From Modicisalibacter muralis (GTDB taxonomy: Bacteria > Pseudomonadota > Gammaproteobacteria > Pseudomonadales > Halomonadaceae), in contig NZ_FNGI01000002.1 of NCBI RefSeq assembly GCF_900102945.1, forward strand, positions 62,001 through 126,000: a stretch of DNA of 64,000 nt. Reading direction: 5' to 3'. Both the position numbers and the translations under genes were made by a program. The notes under the pieces were generated by a model. The model saw nothing but the letters and a program-made list of their open reading frames with translations, was not told where the DNA came from and searched no databases. Positions 35,095-43,939 of the stretch are shown piece after piece; position 1 is the stretch's first letter, and each line of letters starts with the position of its first letter.

Positions 35095-36501
35095 TCAAGC
35101 CTTGAAATCGCCGGACTTGACTAGCTCATCGGTAACCCTATCGACCGCCCGCTTGGCCCGCGCGATGATCTCGTCGACCTCGTCACGCGTGACCACCAGC
35201 GGCGGCGCGAAGCCGAGAATGTCGCCGTGCGGCATGGCGCGGGCGATCAAGTCCTCGTCCACGGCGGCGGCGCTGATCCGCGGGCCGACCTTGAGAGCCG
35301 GCGCGAACTGCGCGCGGGTCGCCTTGTTGGGCGAGAACTCCAGCGCGGCCAGCAGGCCGACGCCACGCACGTTGCCGACCAGCGGATGCTCGCCGAAAGT
35401 GGCCTGCAGCTGCTGTTGCAGGTAGGCGCCGGTCTCGGCGGCATTCTGGGTCAGGCCCTCGCGCTCGATGATCTCGAGATTGGCCAGGCCCGCTGCGGCA
35501 CCCAGCGGATGACCGGAATAGGTCCAACCGTGGCCGATCGGGCCGTATTCGCCGGTGCCCTGCTCCAGCACGCTCCATACCTTGTCGCCGACGATCACGC
35601 CGGACAGCGGCTGATAGGCGCTGGTCAGGCCCTTGGCGACGGTGATCAGGTCGGGCTTCATGCCGTAGAAGTGCGAGCCGAAGTCGGTGCCGATACGCCC
35701 GAAACCGGTGACCACTTCATCGGCGATCAACAGCACGTCGTACTTGGCCAGCACCTTCTGGATTTCTTCCCAGTAGCCCTCCGGCGGCGGCACGATACCG
35801 CCGGTACCCAGCACCGGCTCGCCGATGAAGGCGGCCACGGTATCCGGGCCCTCGCGGAAAATCATCTCCTCAAGCTTCTGCGCACAGTCCTTGGCGAACT
35901 CGCGCTCGCTCATGTTGGCCTGGGCGTCGCTGCGGCGGTAGTAGTACGGCGCCTCGGTATGGCGGATGGTGTCGATCGGCAGATCGAAATGGTTATGGAA
36001 CGCCGGCAGGCCGGTCAGCGAGCCAGAGGCGATGCCCGAGCCGTGATAGCCGCGCTGGCGCGAGATGACCTTCTTCTTCTGCGCGCGACCGAGCACGTTG
36101 TTGTAGTAACGCACGATCTTGAGCTGGGTCTCGTTGGCGTCACTACCAGACATGCCGTAGTAGACCTTGGACATGCCCATGCCGGCGAGCTTGATGATCT
36201 TCTCGGACAGCTCGATCAGCGGCTCGTTGGAGGTGCCGACATAGGTATGATAATAGGACAACTCGAGCGCCTGCTTGTAGATCGCCTCGGCCATCTCGGT
36301 ACGACCATAACCGATGTTCACGCAATACAGGCCGGCGAAGCCGTCGATCGTTTCGCGGCCTTCCTTATCAACGATCTTGATGCCCTTGCCGCCGGTGATC
36401 ACACGCCCCGGTGCATCGCCATGCGCGTAGTCGCGCAAATGGGTAGAGGCGTGAAACGTCACCTTGCGATCGCGTTCGATCAGGTCGTTCTGAGTGGTCA
36501 T
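35095..36501 (-). CDS. doeD: DoeD: L-2,4-diaminobutyrate aminotransferase
   Basis: A 468-residue class III aminotransferase. LLIADEVVTGFGRIG holds the PLP-binding aspartate (about 245), the catalytic lysine is in VAKGLTSAYQPLSG (about 285), and GSDANETQ and NRGY-like QRGYHGSG motifs bind phosphate and ring. In Halomonas elongata DoeD removes the amino group of L-2,4-diaminobutyrate to give aspartate semialdehyde, which DoeC oxidises. AGGAG lies seven bases before the ATG. A structured repeat-like element fills the 183-base gap to doeC. Confidence 0.9.
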   Translation of the reverse strand: MTTQNDLIERDRKVTFHASTHLRDYAHGDAPGRVITGGKGIKIVDKEGRETIDGFAGLYCVNIGYGRTEMAEAIYKQALELSYYHTYVGTSNEPLIELSEKIIKLAGMGMSKVYYGMSGSDANETQLKIVRYYNNVLGRAQKKKVISRQRGYHGSGIASGSLTGLPAFHNHFDLPIDTIRHTEAPYYYRRSDAQANMSEREFAKDCAQKLEEMIFREGPDTVAAFIGEPVLGTGGIVPPPEGYWEEIQKVLAKYDVLLIADEVVTGFGRIGTDFGSHFYGMKPDLITVAKGLTSAYQPLSGVIVGDKVWSVLEQGTGEYGPIGHGWTYSGHPLGAAAGLANLEIIEREGLTQNAAETGAYLQQQLQATFGEHPLVGNVRGVGLLAALEFSPNKATRAQFAPALKVGPRISAAAVDEDLIARAMPHGDILGFAPPLVVTRDEVDEIIARAKRAVDRVTDELVKSGDFKA

Positions 36502-36597
36502 GGCAATCTCCTAAGCATGTTCAAAGCAAACGTGTTTCATAGAAAGTTGAAGGTTCTTAACCAACACCGAAGAGCTCTACGAGCGGTGGCTAGACAA

Positions 36598-36667
36598 GGC
36601 GCACTTTGACAAGGGCCGCGGAGTTTACATGGCGTAAATGAGCATGCCCGAGTCAAAGTCCAACGCC
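36598..36667. repeat. Structured intergenic element (nested inverted repeats) between doeC and doeD
   Basis: Outer arms ACTTTGAC (36603-36610) and GTCAAAGT (36652-36659) pair, with GGC and GCC beyond them at 36598-36600 and 36665-36667; inside, TTTAC (36624-36628) and GTAAA (36634-36638) pair around ATGGC. The sequence GAGTTTACATGGCGTAAATG has the look of the short interspersed palindromic elements common in Halomonas and pseudomonads. No second copy is seen in this window. Confidence 0.5.
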
Positions 36668-36684
36668 GTATAGCCGCAGCGCAG

Positions 36685-38154
36685 TTAGCTCCCTGATACA
36701 GAGCCAAGGCCACCGAGGCAGTAATACTTGGTATCCAGATACTCATCGATACCGCTGGTGCCGCCCTCGCGCCCCAGGCCGGATTGCTTCACCCCACCGA
36801 AGGGAATCGGCGGGCCGGTCATCTTCACGCTATTGACCGAGACCATGCCGTTCTGCAGTGCCCGCAGCATCTTCCAGATTCGGCGGATGTCGTGGGTGAA
36901 GATATAGGCAGCGAGACCGTATTCGGTGTCGTTGGCCAGTTCGATGGCCTCGTCGTCGCTGCTGAATTTGGTAATCCCGGCCACCGGGGCGAAGTTCTCC
37001 TCGCGCCAGATCTTCATCTGTGCCGTCACGCCGGTCACCAGCGTCGGCATGAAGAAGTTGGGACCGGGGGCCATGGACTGATCGCCATGCACCAACGTCG
37101 CGCCCTTGGAAAGCGCGTCGTCGACGATGCTTGCGGCCTTTTCCACGGCACGCCCATGAATCAGCGGACCGAGATCGATCTCGCTGACCAGCCCGTTGCC
37201 GACCTTGAGCGCCTTCATGCGCTCGGCAAAGCACTCGACGAACTCGTCGTGCACGTCTTCGTGAACCAGGATGCGATTGGCGGCCAGGCAGTCCTGCCCA
37301 GCGGTCTGGAACTTGGCGGCGACGGCGGCCAACGCGGCTTCCTTGGGATCGACATCAGGGCCGACGATGAACGGCGCGTTGCCGCCCAGTTCCAGCGACA
37401 CCCGCTTGACGGTGCTGGCGCATTGCTCGAGCAGCAGCCGACCGACCGGCGTGGAACCGGTGAACGACAGTGCCTTGACGCGCTCTTCGCTGCACAGCAC
37501 TTCGGAAACCATCGCGGCATCGCCCAGCACCACGTTGAACACGCCGGCGGGAATACCCGCGCGCTCGGCCAGTTCGGCCAGCGCCAGCGCACTGAACGGC
37601 GTTTCGCTGGCCGGCTTGACGATCACCGGGCAGCCGGCGGCCAGGGCAGCGGCGGCCTTGCGGGTGATCATCGCCAGCGGGAAGTTCCACGGCGTGATCA
37701 GCGCAGCCACCCCGACCGGCTCCTTGATGGTGCCCAACGCGGCATTGGGAATATGACTAGGAATGGTCTGGCCGAAGGTGCGCTTGCCTTCTTCAGCGAA
37801 CCAGCGCACGAAGCTGGCGCCGTATTCGACCTCGCCACGCGCGTCGGGCAGCGGCTTGCCCTGCTCGAGCGTCATGATGGTGGCCAGGTCCTCACGGTTG
37901 GCCTGCAGCAGGTCGTACCAGGCCAGCAAGCGCTCGCAACGCTCGTCGACGCGCAGCGCCCGCCATTGTACGAAAGCGCTATCGGCGGCGGCCACGGCGG
38001 CACTGATCTGACCCGGCTCGAGCGACGGTATGTGTCCCAGCGTCTCGCCAGTCGCGGGATCTATCACGGCCTCTTCATGGCCACCATCGCCGTGCACCCA
38101 TTTGCCGTCGATATAGGCATACTGGCGAAAAAGACGCGGATCGTTAAGCTTCAT
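36685..38154 (-). CDS. doeC: DoeC: NAD(P)-dependent aspartate-semialdehyde dehydrogenase
   Basis: A 489-residue aldehyde dehydrogenase of the succinate-semialdehyde type. LELGGNAPFIV holds the catalytic Glu (about 255), TAGQDCLAANRI the nucleophile Cys (about 289), and FTGSTPVGRLL the NAD contact. In the ectoine route it oxidises L-aspartate-4-semialdehyde to aspartate, feeding the TCA cycle. GGAGG lies six bases before the ATG. The 216-base gap before it, next to doeX, probably holds the doeCD promoter; it contains AT-rich TTTTC/GAAAA-type stretches that could bind the Lrp-type DoeX. Confidence 0.88.
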   Translation of the reverse strand: MKLNDPRLFRQYAYIDGKWVHGDGGHEEAVIDPATGETLGHIPSLEPGQISAAVAAADSAFVQWRALRVDERCERLLAWYDLLQANREDLATIMTLEQGKPLPDARGEVEYGASFVRWFAEEGKRTFGQTIPSHIPNAALGTIKEPVGVAALITPWNFPLAMITRKAAAALAAGCPVIVKPASETPFSALALAELAERAGIPAGVFNVVLGDAAMVSEVLCSEERVKALSFTGSTPVGRLLLEQCASTVKRVSLELGGNAPFIVGPDVDPKEAALAAVAAKFQTAGQDCLAANRILVHEDVHDEFVECFAERMKALKVGNGLVSEIDLGPLIHGRAVEKAASIVDDALSKGATLVHGDQSMAPGPNFFMPTLVTGVTAQMKIWREENFAPVAGITKFSSDDEAIELANDTEYGLAAYIFTHDIRRIWKMLRALQNGMVSVNSVKMTGPPIPFGGVKQSGLGREGGTSGIDEYLDTKYYCLGGLGSVSGS

Positions 38155-38370
38155 AGGACACCTCCCCCGAACACGCCGGCGGGGCTACCACCGGCTGCAA
38201 AACATGGCGACAGCCTGGCTGTCGATGTGCTCAGGATAAGGGGTTATGGCGAGGGAGAATTTTCGATAATAGGGCGTTGCAATGTGTTTCTTTTTGTCCC
38301 GCTGCATCTAATTGCAGAATTTTCTGTGGATGGCCTAACACCCTGTCGCGAGACGAAAAGCACCCGACGA

Positions 38371-38841
38371 TCAGGCGTCGTTCACCTGAATGGGCGGCGT
38401 TTCATCCTTGACTGTCTTGGTCACGATGTAGGTGAAGTAGCGCTCGATGCCCAGCTCCGAAGTCAGCCAATCGTCGATCAGTCGCTGATAGGCATCGACG
38501 GATTTGGACTCGACCTTGACCAGATAGTCCACGCCGCCGCCCACGGCCACGCATTCAGTGACCTCGGGGGTATCGCGCATGGCGTTCTCGAAGCGCAGGA
38601 AGCTCTCGGCGTTGTGTTGCTTCAGCTCGATCTGCATCCATACCGGCGTGCGCTTGAGTACCACGCGAGGATTGATCCGCGCGCCGTAGCCTTCGATGAT
38701 GCCGGCCTTTTCCAACCGCCGCACCCGCTCCCAGCACGGACTCACCGAGAGACTGATCGCCTCGGCCAGTCGCGATTTGGTGATGCGGCCGTCCTTGGCC
38801 AGAATTTCCAGTATCTTGAGATCGTAACGGTCGAGCTTCAT
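38371..38841 (-). CDS. doeX: DoeX: Lrp/AsnC family regulator of ectoine degradation
   Basis: A 156-residue Lrp/AsnC protein: N-terminal winged helix (LDRYDLKILEILAKDGRITKS, then LSVSPCWERVRRLEKAG) and a RAM effector domain (residues about 70-150, with VTECVAVGGGVDYLVKVE). DoeX of Halomonas elongata binds upstream of the doe genes. Position between doeB and doeC matches that organism. It follows doeB by 14 bases, so its expression should rise with doeAB. The likely ligand is a pathway intermediate, by analogy. Confidence 0.88.
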   Translation of the reverse strand: MKLDRYDLKILEILAKDGRITKSRLAEAISLSVSPCWERVRRLEKAGIIEGYGARINPRVVLKRTPVWMQIELKQHNAESFLRFENAMRDTPEVTECVAVGGGVDYLVKVESKSVDAYQRLIDDWLTSELGIERYFTYIVTKTVKDETPPIQVNDA

Positions 38842-38855
38842 GCGTGGATTGAGCC

Positions 38856-39872
38856 TTATAAATCGAGCGAATCGACGACTTCGGCAATAACGGCAATGGT
38901 ATCGCCCATATTGACCTGAGCCGGGAAGCGTCGCGCCACCAGCAGGCCGCTGCGCTCGGCACGGTATTCCACCGGCACCGCACCGGTGCGGGTCATGTCG
39001 TAAACGCGGGCAATCACGTCGCCCATGCTCACTGTATCACCCAGGGCTAACGTAAGCTCGAGCAGGCCGGTATGTTCGCTTTGCACATAGCAGGAGGCGT
39101 CGGGCATATCGACGTAGACCTGCGGCTCGGCCGGGGGTTCGAGCTCGCCATCGACCAGGCCATAATGAATCAGGAAGTTGCGCACGCCACGCTCGGCGAT
39201 CACCATGCGCTCCGGCGTGGTGGTGCCGCCGCCGCCGAGTTCGGTGGCAACGAAAATCTTGCCCTGACTCTCCACTGCGGTGTCGAACAGCCTGGCGGCA
39301 TCGAGTTCGAACATCACCATCGCGGTCGGTGCGCCAAAAGCCTTGGCCCCTTCCAGCGCCTGGCGTTGCTGTTGCTTATCGTCGAGCAGGTGCGAAGCGG
39401 CGAACGGCACGATATCCAGCGTGCGACCGCCGGAATGCAGGTCGAGCACGACATCGACCAAGGGCACCAGGGTACGCGTGAAGTAATCGGCGATCTGCTC
39501 GGTGACGCTGCCATCGGGATCGCCGGGGAAGCTGCGATTGAGATTGCCGCCATCCATCGGCGAGGTACGCCGCCCGGCCTGGGCCGCCGGCATGTTCATC
39601 ATCGGCACGATGATCACCCGGCCGTGCACGTCCTCGGCCTTGAGACTGTTGGCCAGCTTCAAAAGCGCGGTGATGCCCTCATATTCATCGCCGTGGTTGC
39701 CGCCGGTAAGCAGCGCGCTTGGGCCCTCGCCGTTATTGACCACGGTGAGCGGAATCATCACCGCGCCCCAGGCGGACTCATCGTTGGAAATCGGCAGCTT
39801 GAGAAAGCCGTGCTGCACGCCCTGTGCGTCGAAGTCGACAGTGGCGGAAATCGGACTGGGCCGCTTACTCAT
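38856..39872 (-). CDS. doeB: DoeB: N-alpha-acetyl-L-2,4-diaminobutyrate deacetylase
   Basis: A 338-residue zinc hydrolase of the AstE/aspartoacylase family. The metal motif is GGNHGDEYEG (His and Glu, about 58-67), the third ligand histidine is in VVLDLHSGG (about 147), and NRSFPGDPDGS is the substrate-binding arginine segment. It removes acetate from N-alpha-acetyl-diaminobutyrate made by DoeA. GAGAGGA lies before the ATG. It follows doeA by 61 bases and leads into doeX, giving the doeABX order known from Halomonas elongata. Confidence 0.9.
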   Translation of the reverse strand: MSKRPSPISATVDFDAQGVQHGFLKLPISNDESAWGAVMIPLTVVNNGEGPSALLTGGNHGDEYEGITALLKLANSLKAEDVHGRVIIVPMMNMPAAQAGRRTSPMDGGNLNRSFPGDPDGSVTEQIADYFTRTLVPLVDVVLDLHSGGRTLDIVPFAASHLLDDKQQQRQALEGAKAFGAPTAMVMFELDAARLFDTAVESQGKIFVATELGGGGTTTPERMVIAERGVRNFLIHYGLVDGELEPPAEPQVYVDMPDASCYVQSEHTGLLELTLALGDTVSMGDVIARVYDMTRTGAVPVEYRAERSGLLVARRFPAQVNMGDTIAVIAEVVDSLDL

Positions 39873-39933
39873 GGTTGTCCTCTCGTTGCATGCTCGTTGT
39901 CTGCTGACGGGCTGGTGAATGACTCGCGTATCA

Positions 39934-41133
39934 TTATTTGACGAAGAGCTGGCGTGGGAAATTGGCCAGCGGCTCGGCGCCCTGCTCGGTGATCAGGATA
40001 CTCTCGGTGATCTCGAGCCCCCAATCGTCCATCCACATGCCCGGCATGAAATGGAAAGTCATGCCCGGCTCGAGAATCGTCTCGTCGGATGGGCGCAGAC
40101 TCATGGTGCGTTCGCCCCAATCCGGCGGATAGCTGATGCCGATAGGATAGCCGCAACGCGCGCCGCCGCGGTCGAAGCCGTATTTATCCATCGCCGCGCC
40201 CAACGCCATGGCGATATCCGCGCAACGGTTGCCGGGCTTGGCCACCGCCAGGCCATTCTCGATGCCTTCGAGCAGCGCCGATTCGCCGCGCACGAACTCC
40301 TTCGGCGGCTTGCCGAGAAACACCGTGCGCGACAGCGGCGCGTGGTAGCGCTTGAAGCAACCAGCGATCTCGAAGAACGTGCCTTCGCCTTCGCGAAACG
40401 GCGTGTCGTCCCAGGTCAGGTGTGGCGCCGCCGCGTCGGAGCCGGTCGGCAGCAGCGGCACGATGGCCGGGTAGTCGCCGCCATGAACGGTGCCATCCGG
40501 TGCCGTCCAGCCCTCGATGCCGACGCGATAGATCTCGGAGACCAGCTTGCTCTTGGCTAGCCCCGGCTCGATCATCTCGAGAATGCGCGAGTGCATGCCC
40601 TCGACGATGCGCGCGGCGACCCGCATGTAGGCGATTTCCTGCGGCGACTTGATCGCCCGGCACCAGTTGACCAGCGCGTTGGCATCCATGAAGCGCGCAT
40701 GGGGCAACTCTCGGAGCAGGCTCTGGTAGGCCTTGGCGGAGAAATAGTAGTTGTCCATCTCCATGCCCACCACGCCCTCGTGCCAGCCACGCTCCGGCAT
40801 GATCGACTGGGCGAGATAATCCATCGGGTGCATGTCCGGATTCTGCACGTAGTAATCCGGGTAATAGGTGATGTTCTCGGGGTCGATCCAGCAGGTGCGC
40901 AGCGCGCCGTTACTGTCCTGGCGACGGCCGTACCACACCGGCTCGCCTTCGAGCCCCAGCAGCACGCATTGATGCACATAAAATGACCAACCGTCGTAGC
41001 CGGTCAGCCAGGCCATATTGGAAGGGTCGCTGACGATCAGCACGTCGATGCCACGGCTGGCCATCGCGCGACGCACCTTCCACAGGCGGTTTGCATATTC
41101 TTCACGGGTGAACGGTAGGGAAACCTCGATCAT
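39934..41133 (-). CDS. doeA: DoeA: ectoine hydrolase
   Basis: A 399-residue member of the creatinase/aminopeptidase P (M24) fold. The N-terminal creatinase-like half (VLIVSDPSNMAWLTGYDGWSF) precedes the pita-bread half, where the metal-type sites of peptidases are altered, as in ectoine hydrolases (EIAGCFKRYHAPLSRTVFLG, YPIGISYPPDWGE). It opens the ectoine ring to N-alpha-acetyl-L-2,4-diaminobutyrate. I use the ATG at 41133, which gives the standard start IEVSLPFTREEY; a TTG nine codons earlier is not needed. It is the first gene of the operon and is divergent from the EnuR-like regulator. Confidence 0.92.
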   Translation of the reverse strand: MIEVSLPFTREEYANRLWKVRRAMASRGIDVLIVSDPSNMAWLTGYDGWSFYVHQCVLLGLEGEPVWYGRRQDSNGALRTCWIDPENITYYPDYYVQNPDMHPMDYLAQSIMPERGWHEGVVGMEMDNYYFSAKAYQSLLRELPHARFMDANALVNWCRAIKSPQEIAYMRVAARIVEGMHSRILEMIEPGLAKSKLVSEIYRVGIEGWTAPDGTVHGGDYPAIVPLLPTGSDAAAPHLTWDDTPFREGEGTFFEIAGCFKRYHAPLSRTVFLGKPPKEFVRGESALLEGIENGLAVAKPGNRCADIAMALGAAMDKYGFDRGGARCGYPIGISYPPDWGERTMSLRPSDETILEPGMTFHFMPGMWMDDWGLEITESILITEQGAEPLANFPRQLFVK

Positions 41134-41270
41134 GGCCTCGCCCCAAAACGAAATCGCCAAAACCGACCTGCCCCCTGAGTCGTGGTAGGTCGAGTCGCCG
41201 TCATGGACATTCTTGGTGTCTTCCTCTCGACCCAGCGCATCAGCGCGCCCTTGAAGAAGCTGGCATTATT

Positions 41271-41309
41271 ATTGTCATGACTTTCGATTATTTTAAATCA
41301 TGACAATTG
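41271..41309. promoter_or_regulatory. Inverted TCATGACAAT motif pair in the doeA-enuR promoter region
   Basis: ATTGTCATGA at 41271-41280 and TCATGACAAT at 41298-41307 are exact inverted copies 17 bases apart. The right copy extends to the 14-mer AATCATGACAATTG (41296-41309), repeated at the start of the regulator gene. Placement between the divergent genes fits a MocR/EnuR operator. Confidence 0.7.
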
Positions 41310-41372
41310 CCTATCAATGTCCTTATGCGGATACTAGCACTAGGGCAGAGCTGGCCGTCAAAGGCTTTATTG

Positions 41373-41386
41373 AATCATGACAATTG
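41373..41386 (+). promoter_or_regulatory. Third TCATGACAAT motif overlapping the enuR start codon
   Basis: AATCATGACAATTG is identical over 14 bases to 41296-41309 and lies 77 bases downstream of it. It contains the ATG at 41377, so protein bound here would also block expression of the regulator itself. Confidence 0.6.
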
Positions 41387-42783
41387 ACCTGACACCGTAC
41401 CTGTCCGAGCATGGCCCCAAGTATCTGGCCATTGCCCGGGCGCTTTCCGAGGCGATTCGTCAAGGCGAATTGACGCCCGGCACCCGGTTGCCGACGCATC
41501 GACAGTTGGCCGAGTCGCTGAGTGTCAGCGTGCAAACCGTATCGCGGGCCTACGCTCAGGCTGAAAAGATGGGTCTGGTGCAGGCACGCGTGGGCAGCGG
41601 CACCTGGATCAACAGTCTCGACGACTCCCGCGAATCGGAGTATTTGCGTGTCAGCGAACCGCGCTTCGAGGCGGCCTCGATCGACCTGTCGATCGCCCAT
41701 CCGGTCTGCCTGCCCATGCATCACCTGCGCTTTCGCGAGGCGCTGGCCGAGCTGGCCGATCAGGCTTCTCCCGATGTGATCGCCGCCTGCCGCCCGATTG
41801 CCGGGTTGATACACCAGCGCGAGCGCGCCAGCGCCTGGCTGCACGAGCGACTCGGCGTACCCGGCGACGTCGACGACCGCCTGCTGTGCAACGGCGCCGC
41901 TCACGGGCTGATGTTGGCGATCGCCACCGTGGTTCAGCACGGCGACGTCGTGCTGACCGAGGCGCTGACCGATCATGGGCTGATTGCGCTGTCGCGCACG
42001 CTGGGCTTTCAGCTACGCGGCGTGGCCATCGACGACGAAGGCATCGTGCCCGAAGCGCTGGACGCCGCCTGCCGACGTTTTCAGCCACGCGCGGTGTGCC
42101 TGACCCCGACCCAGCTCAACCCCACCGGAGCGACCATGAGCCAGGCCCGCCGCGATGCGGTGGCCGAAGTGTTGATTCGGCATGGTATCTGGCTGATCGA
42201 GGACGACGTCCATGCGCTGCTCGAGCCGCCCGGCCTGACGCCGCTTACCGCGCGGCTGCCACGCCAGAGCTTTCACGTCACCAGCCTGACCAAGGTGACT
42301 GTGCCGGGACTGCGCGCCGGCTACCTGAGCGTGCCACGCGGCCAGCTTCACCACACCCTGCCGCGCCTGCGCGCCACCAGTTGGATGGCCACGCCGCTGA
42401 TCTTCGAGCTCGCCGACCTGTGGCTGGCCAACGGTACCGTCGATGAGTTGGCCGGCGAGCAACGCCGGCTGCTCGACGAGCGCCAGCGGCTGGCGGCACG
42501 CCGCCTGCGCGGGCACGAATTCTCGGCCCGCCCCAGCAGCCTGCATGTGTGGCTGTCGTTGCCGCCGACCTGGCGTGCCGAGGAGTTACAGCAACAGGCC
42601 GAGCAGGAAGGCCTGGCGATTACCACGGCGCAACCGTTCATGGTCGAGCAGACGCCGCCGCCGCGCCGGGTACGCCTGAGCCTGGGCGCCGAAACCGATA
42701 TCGAGCGCCTGGATCGAGGCCTGGAACTGTTGGCACAGTTGCTCGACGAGGCGCCGCCACCGATGCTGCAGATCGTTTATTAG
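41377..42783 (+). CDS. enuR: EnuR-like MocR-type regulator (GntR DNA-binding plus aminotransferase-like domain)
   Basis: A 468-residue MocR protein. Residues 1-75 form a GntR winged helix (TRLPTHRQLAESLSVSVQTVSRAYAQAE); residues about 95-465 are a fold type I aminotransferase-like domain with the PLP lysine in TSLTKVTVPG (Lys306) and IEDDVHA nearby. In ectoine users EnuR holds PLP and senses pathway intermediates to release repression of the utilisation genes. Its position, divergent from doeA with 243 bases and three matching operator-like motifs between, supports that role. There is no good ribosome site, consistent with low expression. The MITE copy B begins right after its stop. Confidence 0.85.
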   Translation: MTIDLTPYLSEHGPKYLAIARALSEAIRQGELTPGTRLPTHRQLAESLSVSVQTVSRAYAQAEKMGLVQARVGSGTWINSLDDSRESEYLRVSEPRFEAASIDLSIAHPVCLPMHHLRFREALAELADQASPDVIAACRPIAGLIHQRERASAWLHERLGVPGDVDDRLLCNGAAHGLMLAIATVVQHGDVVLTEALTDHGLIALSRTLGFQLRGVAIDDEGIVPEALDAACRRFQPRAVCLTPTQLNPTGATMSQARRDAVAEVLIRHGIWLIEDDVHALLEPPGLTPLTARLPRQSFHVTSLTKVTVPGLRAGYLSVPRGQLHHTLPRLRATSWMATPLIFELADLWLANGTVDELAGEQRRLLDERQRLAARRLRGHEFSARPSSLHVWLSLPPTWRAEELQQQAEQEGLAITTAQPFMVEQTPPPRRVRLSLGAETDIERLDRGLELLAQLLDEAPPPMLQIVY

Positions 42784-42925
42784 GGAACCACTGTATAATG
42801 CCTGCACGGACGAATGGCTGCGTTGCGCGGTACTCGAAGACTCGCCTAACCTCATGTTATGTCTCGCCTTCTGTGTGCCGTGCGCCTTGCCATTCATTCC
42901 GTTCGACAATTTATTCAGTAGTTCC
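42784..42925. mobile_element. MITE-like element, copy B (142 bp, IS5-type ends)
   Basis: Reverse-orientation relative of 22926-23068, alignable end to end with about 80% identity by eye. Its right end, read inward, is GGAACTACTGAATAAAT, and its left end begins GGAACCACTGTATAAT. The left flank is TTAG (42780-42783, a YTAR target that includes the TAG stop of enuR); the right flank is TTGG, one mismatch from a duplication. No coding capacity. Confidence 0.75.
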
Positions 42926-43007
42926 TTGGGCCCACTTCAAATTGCTGCACTCGGCGATACGTCGTTAAGATTGCCTTCCAAATGCTCATGCCCTGCGTGG
43001 AGAAAAA

Positions 43008-43937
43008 ATGCGCGTATTAGTCCACATTAGCGATGCCGATGCCTGGCGCGACGCGCTGGCCAAGCGCCTGCCCGATGCCGACGTCGTTACCAGCGACGAC
43101 GACAGCGACACCGCCGCCGACTATCTCGCCGCCTGGAAACCGCCGGCCGAGCTGCTCAGGAAACAGACGCGCCTGAAAGGCATCGTCAATCTCGGTGCGG
43201 GCGTCGATGCCCTGCTCGCCACTCCCGGCCTGCCGAGCAACGTACCGATCGTCAAGCTGCGCGATGCCGGTATGGGCCCGCTGATGGCCGATTACTCGCG
43301 CTACGGCGTGCTGCACTTTCAGCGCGATTTCGACCGTTACCTGGGCCAGGAAGCCAACGCCGAGTGGCGCGAGGTGCCATTGATCGACAAGGCCGACTGG
43401 CCGGTCGGCGTACTCGGGCTCGGCGCGATTGGCGCGCACGTCGCCCAGGCGTTGGCTGCCGATGGCTTCCCGGTACACGGCTGGAGCCGTTCGCCCAAGG
43501 CGCTCGACGGCGTGACCTGCCACCATGGCGACGACGGCCTGCCGACGTTGCTCGGCGCGGTGCGTACGCTGATCACCCTGCTGCCAGACACCACCAGCAC
43601 GCGTGGCATCATCAATGCCACAACCCTGGCACAACTGCCCGAGGGCGCCAGCCTGATCAATCCCGGTCGCGGCACGCTGATCGACGAGGCGGCGCTGCTC
43701 GACGCGCTGGGGCCGGCTCGACAGCCCGGTCGGCTGCGCGGCGCCATTCTCGATGCCTTCGCCGAAGAACCGCTGCCAAGAACCAATCCACTGTGGGCTC
43801 ATCCGAGAGTGCGTATCACCCCGCATATGGCTGGCCCCACTCCGGTGCGCGACGCCGCCGATCAGGTCGCCGAATCGATCCGGGCCATGGAAAACGGCGA
43901 TCCCATCGAAACCATCGACCCCCAGGCCGGGTACTGA
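43008..43937 (+). CDS. ghrA: Glyoxylate/hydroxypyruvate reductase A-like D-2-hydroxyacid dehydrogenase
   Basis: A 309-residue D-isomer-specific 2-hydroxyacid dehydrogenase. [20 protein letters not shown] (about 135-154) is the NAD(P) fold, [15 protein letters not shown] (about 216-230) contains the substrate arginine, and the Glu and His are in AFAEEPLP and ITPHMAG. The order matches GhrA (YcdW), which reduces glyoxylate and hydroxypyruvate. It stands two bases before yejK. An ATG with GGAG upstream starts it. Confidence 0.85.
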   Translation: MRVLVHISDADAWRDALAKRLPDADVVTSDDDSDTAADYLAAWKPPAELLRKQTRLKGIVNLGAGVDALLATPGLPSNVPIVKLRDAGMGPLMADYSRYGVLHFQRDFDRYLGQEANAEWREVPLIDKADWPVGVLGLGAIGAHVAQALAADGFPVHGWSRSPKALDGVTCHHGDDGLPTLLGAVRTLITLLPDTTSTRGIINATTLAQLPEGASLINPGRGTLIDEAALLDALGPARQPGRLRGAILDAFAEEPLPRTNPLWAHPRVRITPHMAGPTPVRDAADQVAESIRAMENGDPIETIDPQAGY

Positions 43938-43939
43938 TC

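Noticed and set aside
35227-36609. 460-codon open frame on the plus strand across doeD
   Set aside because: Antisense shadow of an unmistakable aminotransferase; no ribosome site or motif.
36784-38919. 711-codon open frame on the plus strand across doeC
   Set aside because: It is antisense to doeC and doeX, runs through two real genes and the gap between, and its product is rich in Gly, Arg, His and Gln without motifs. Long antisense frames are expected in GC-rich DNA.
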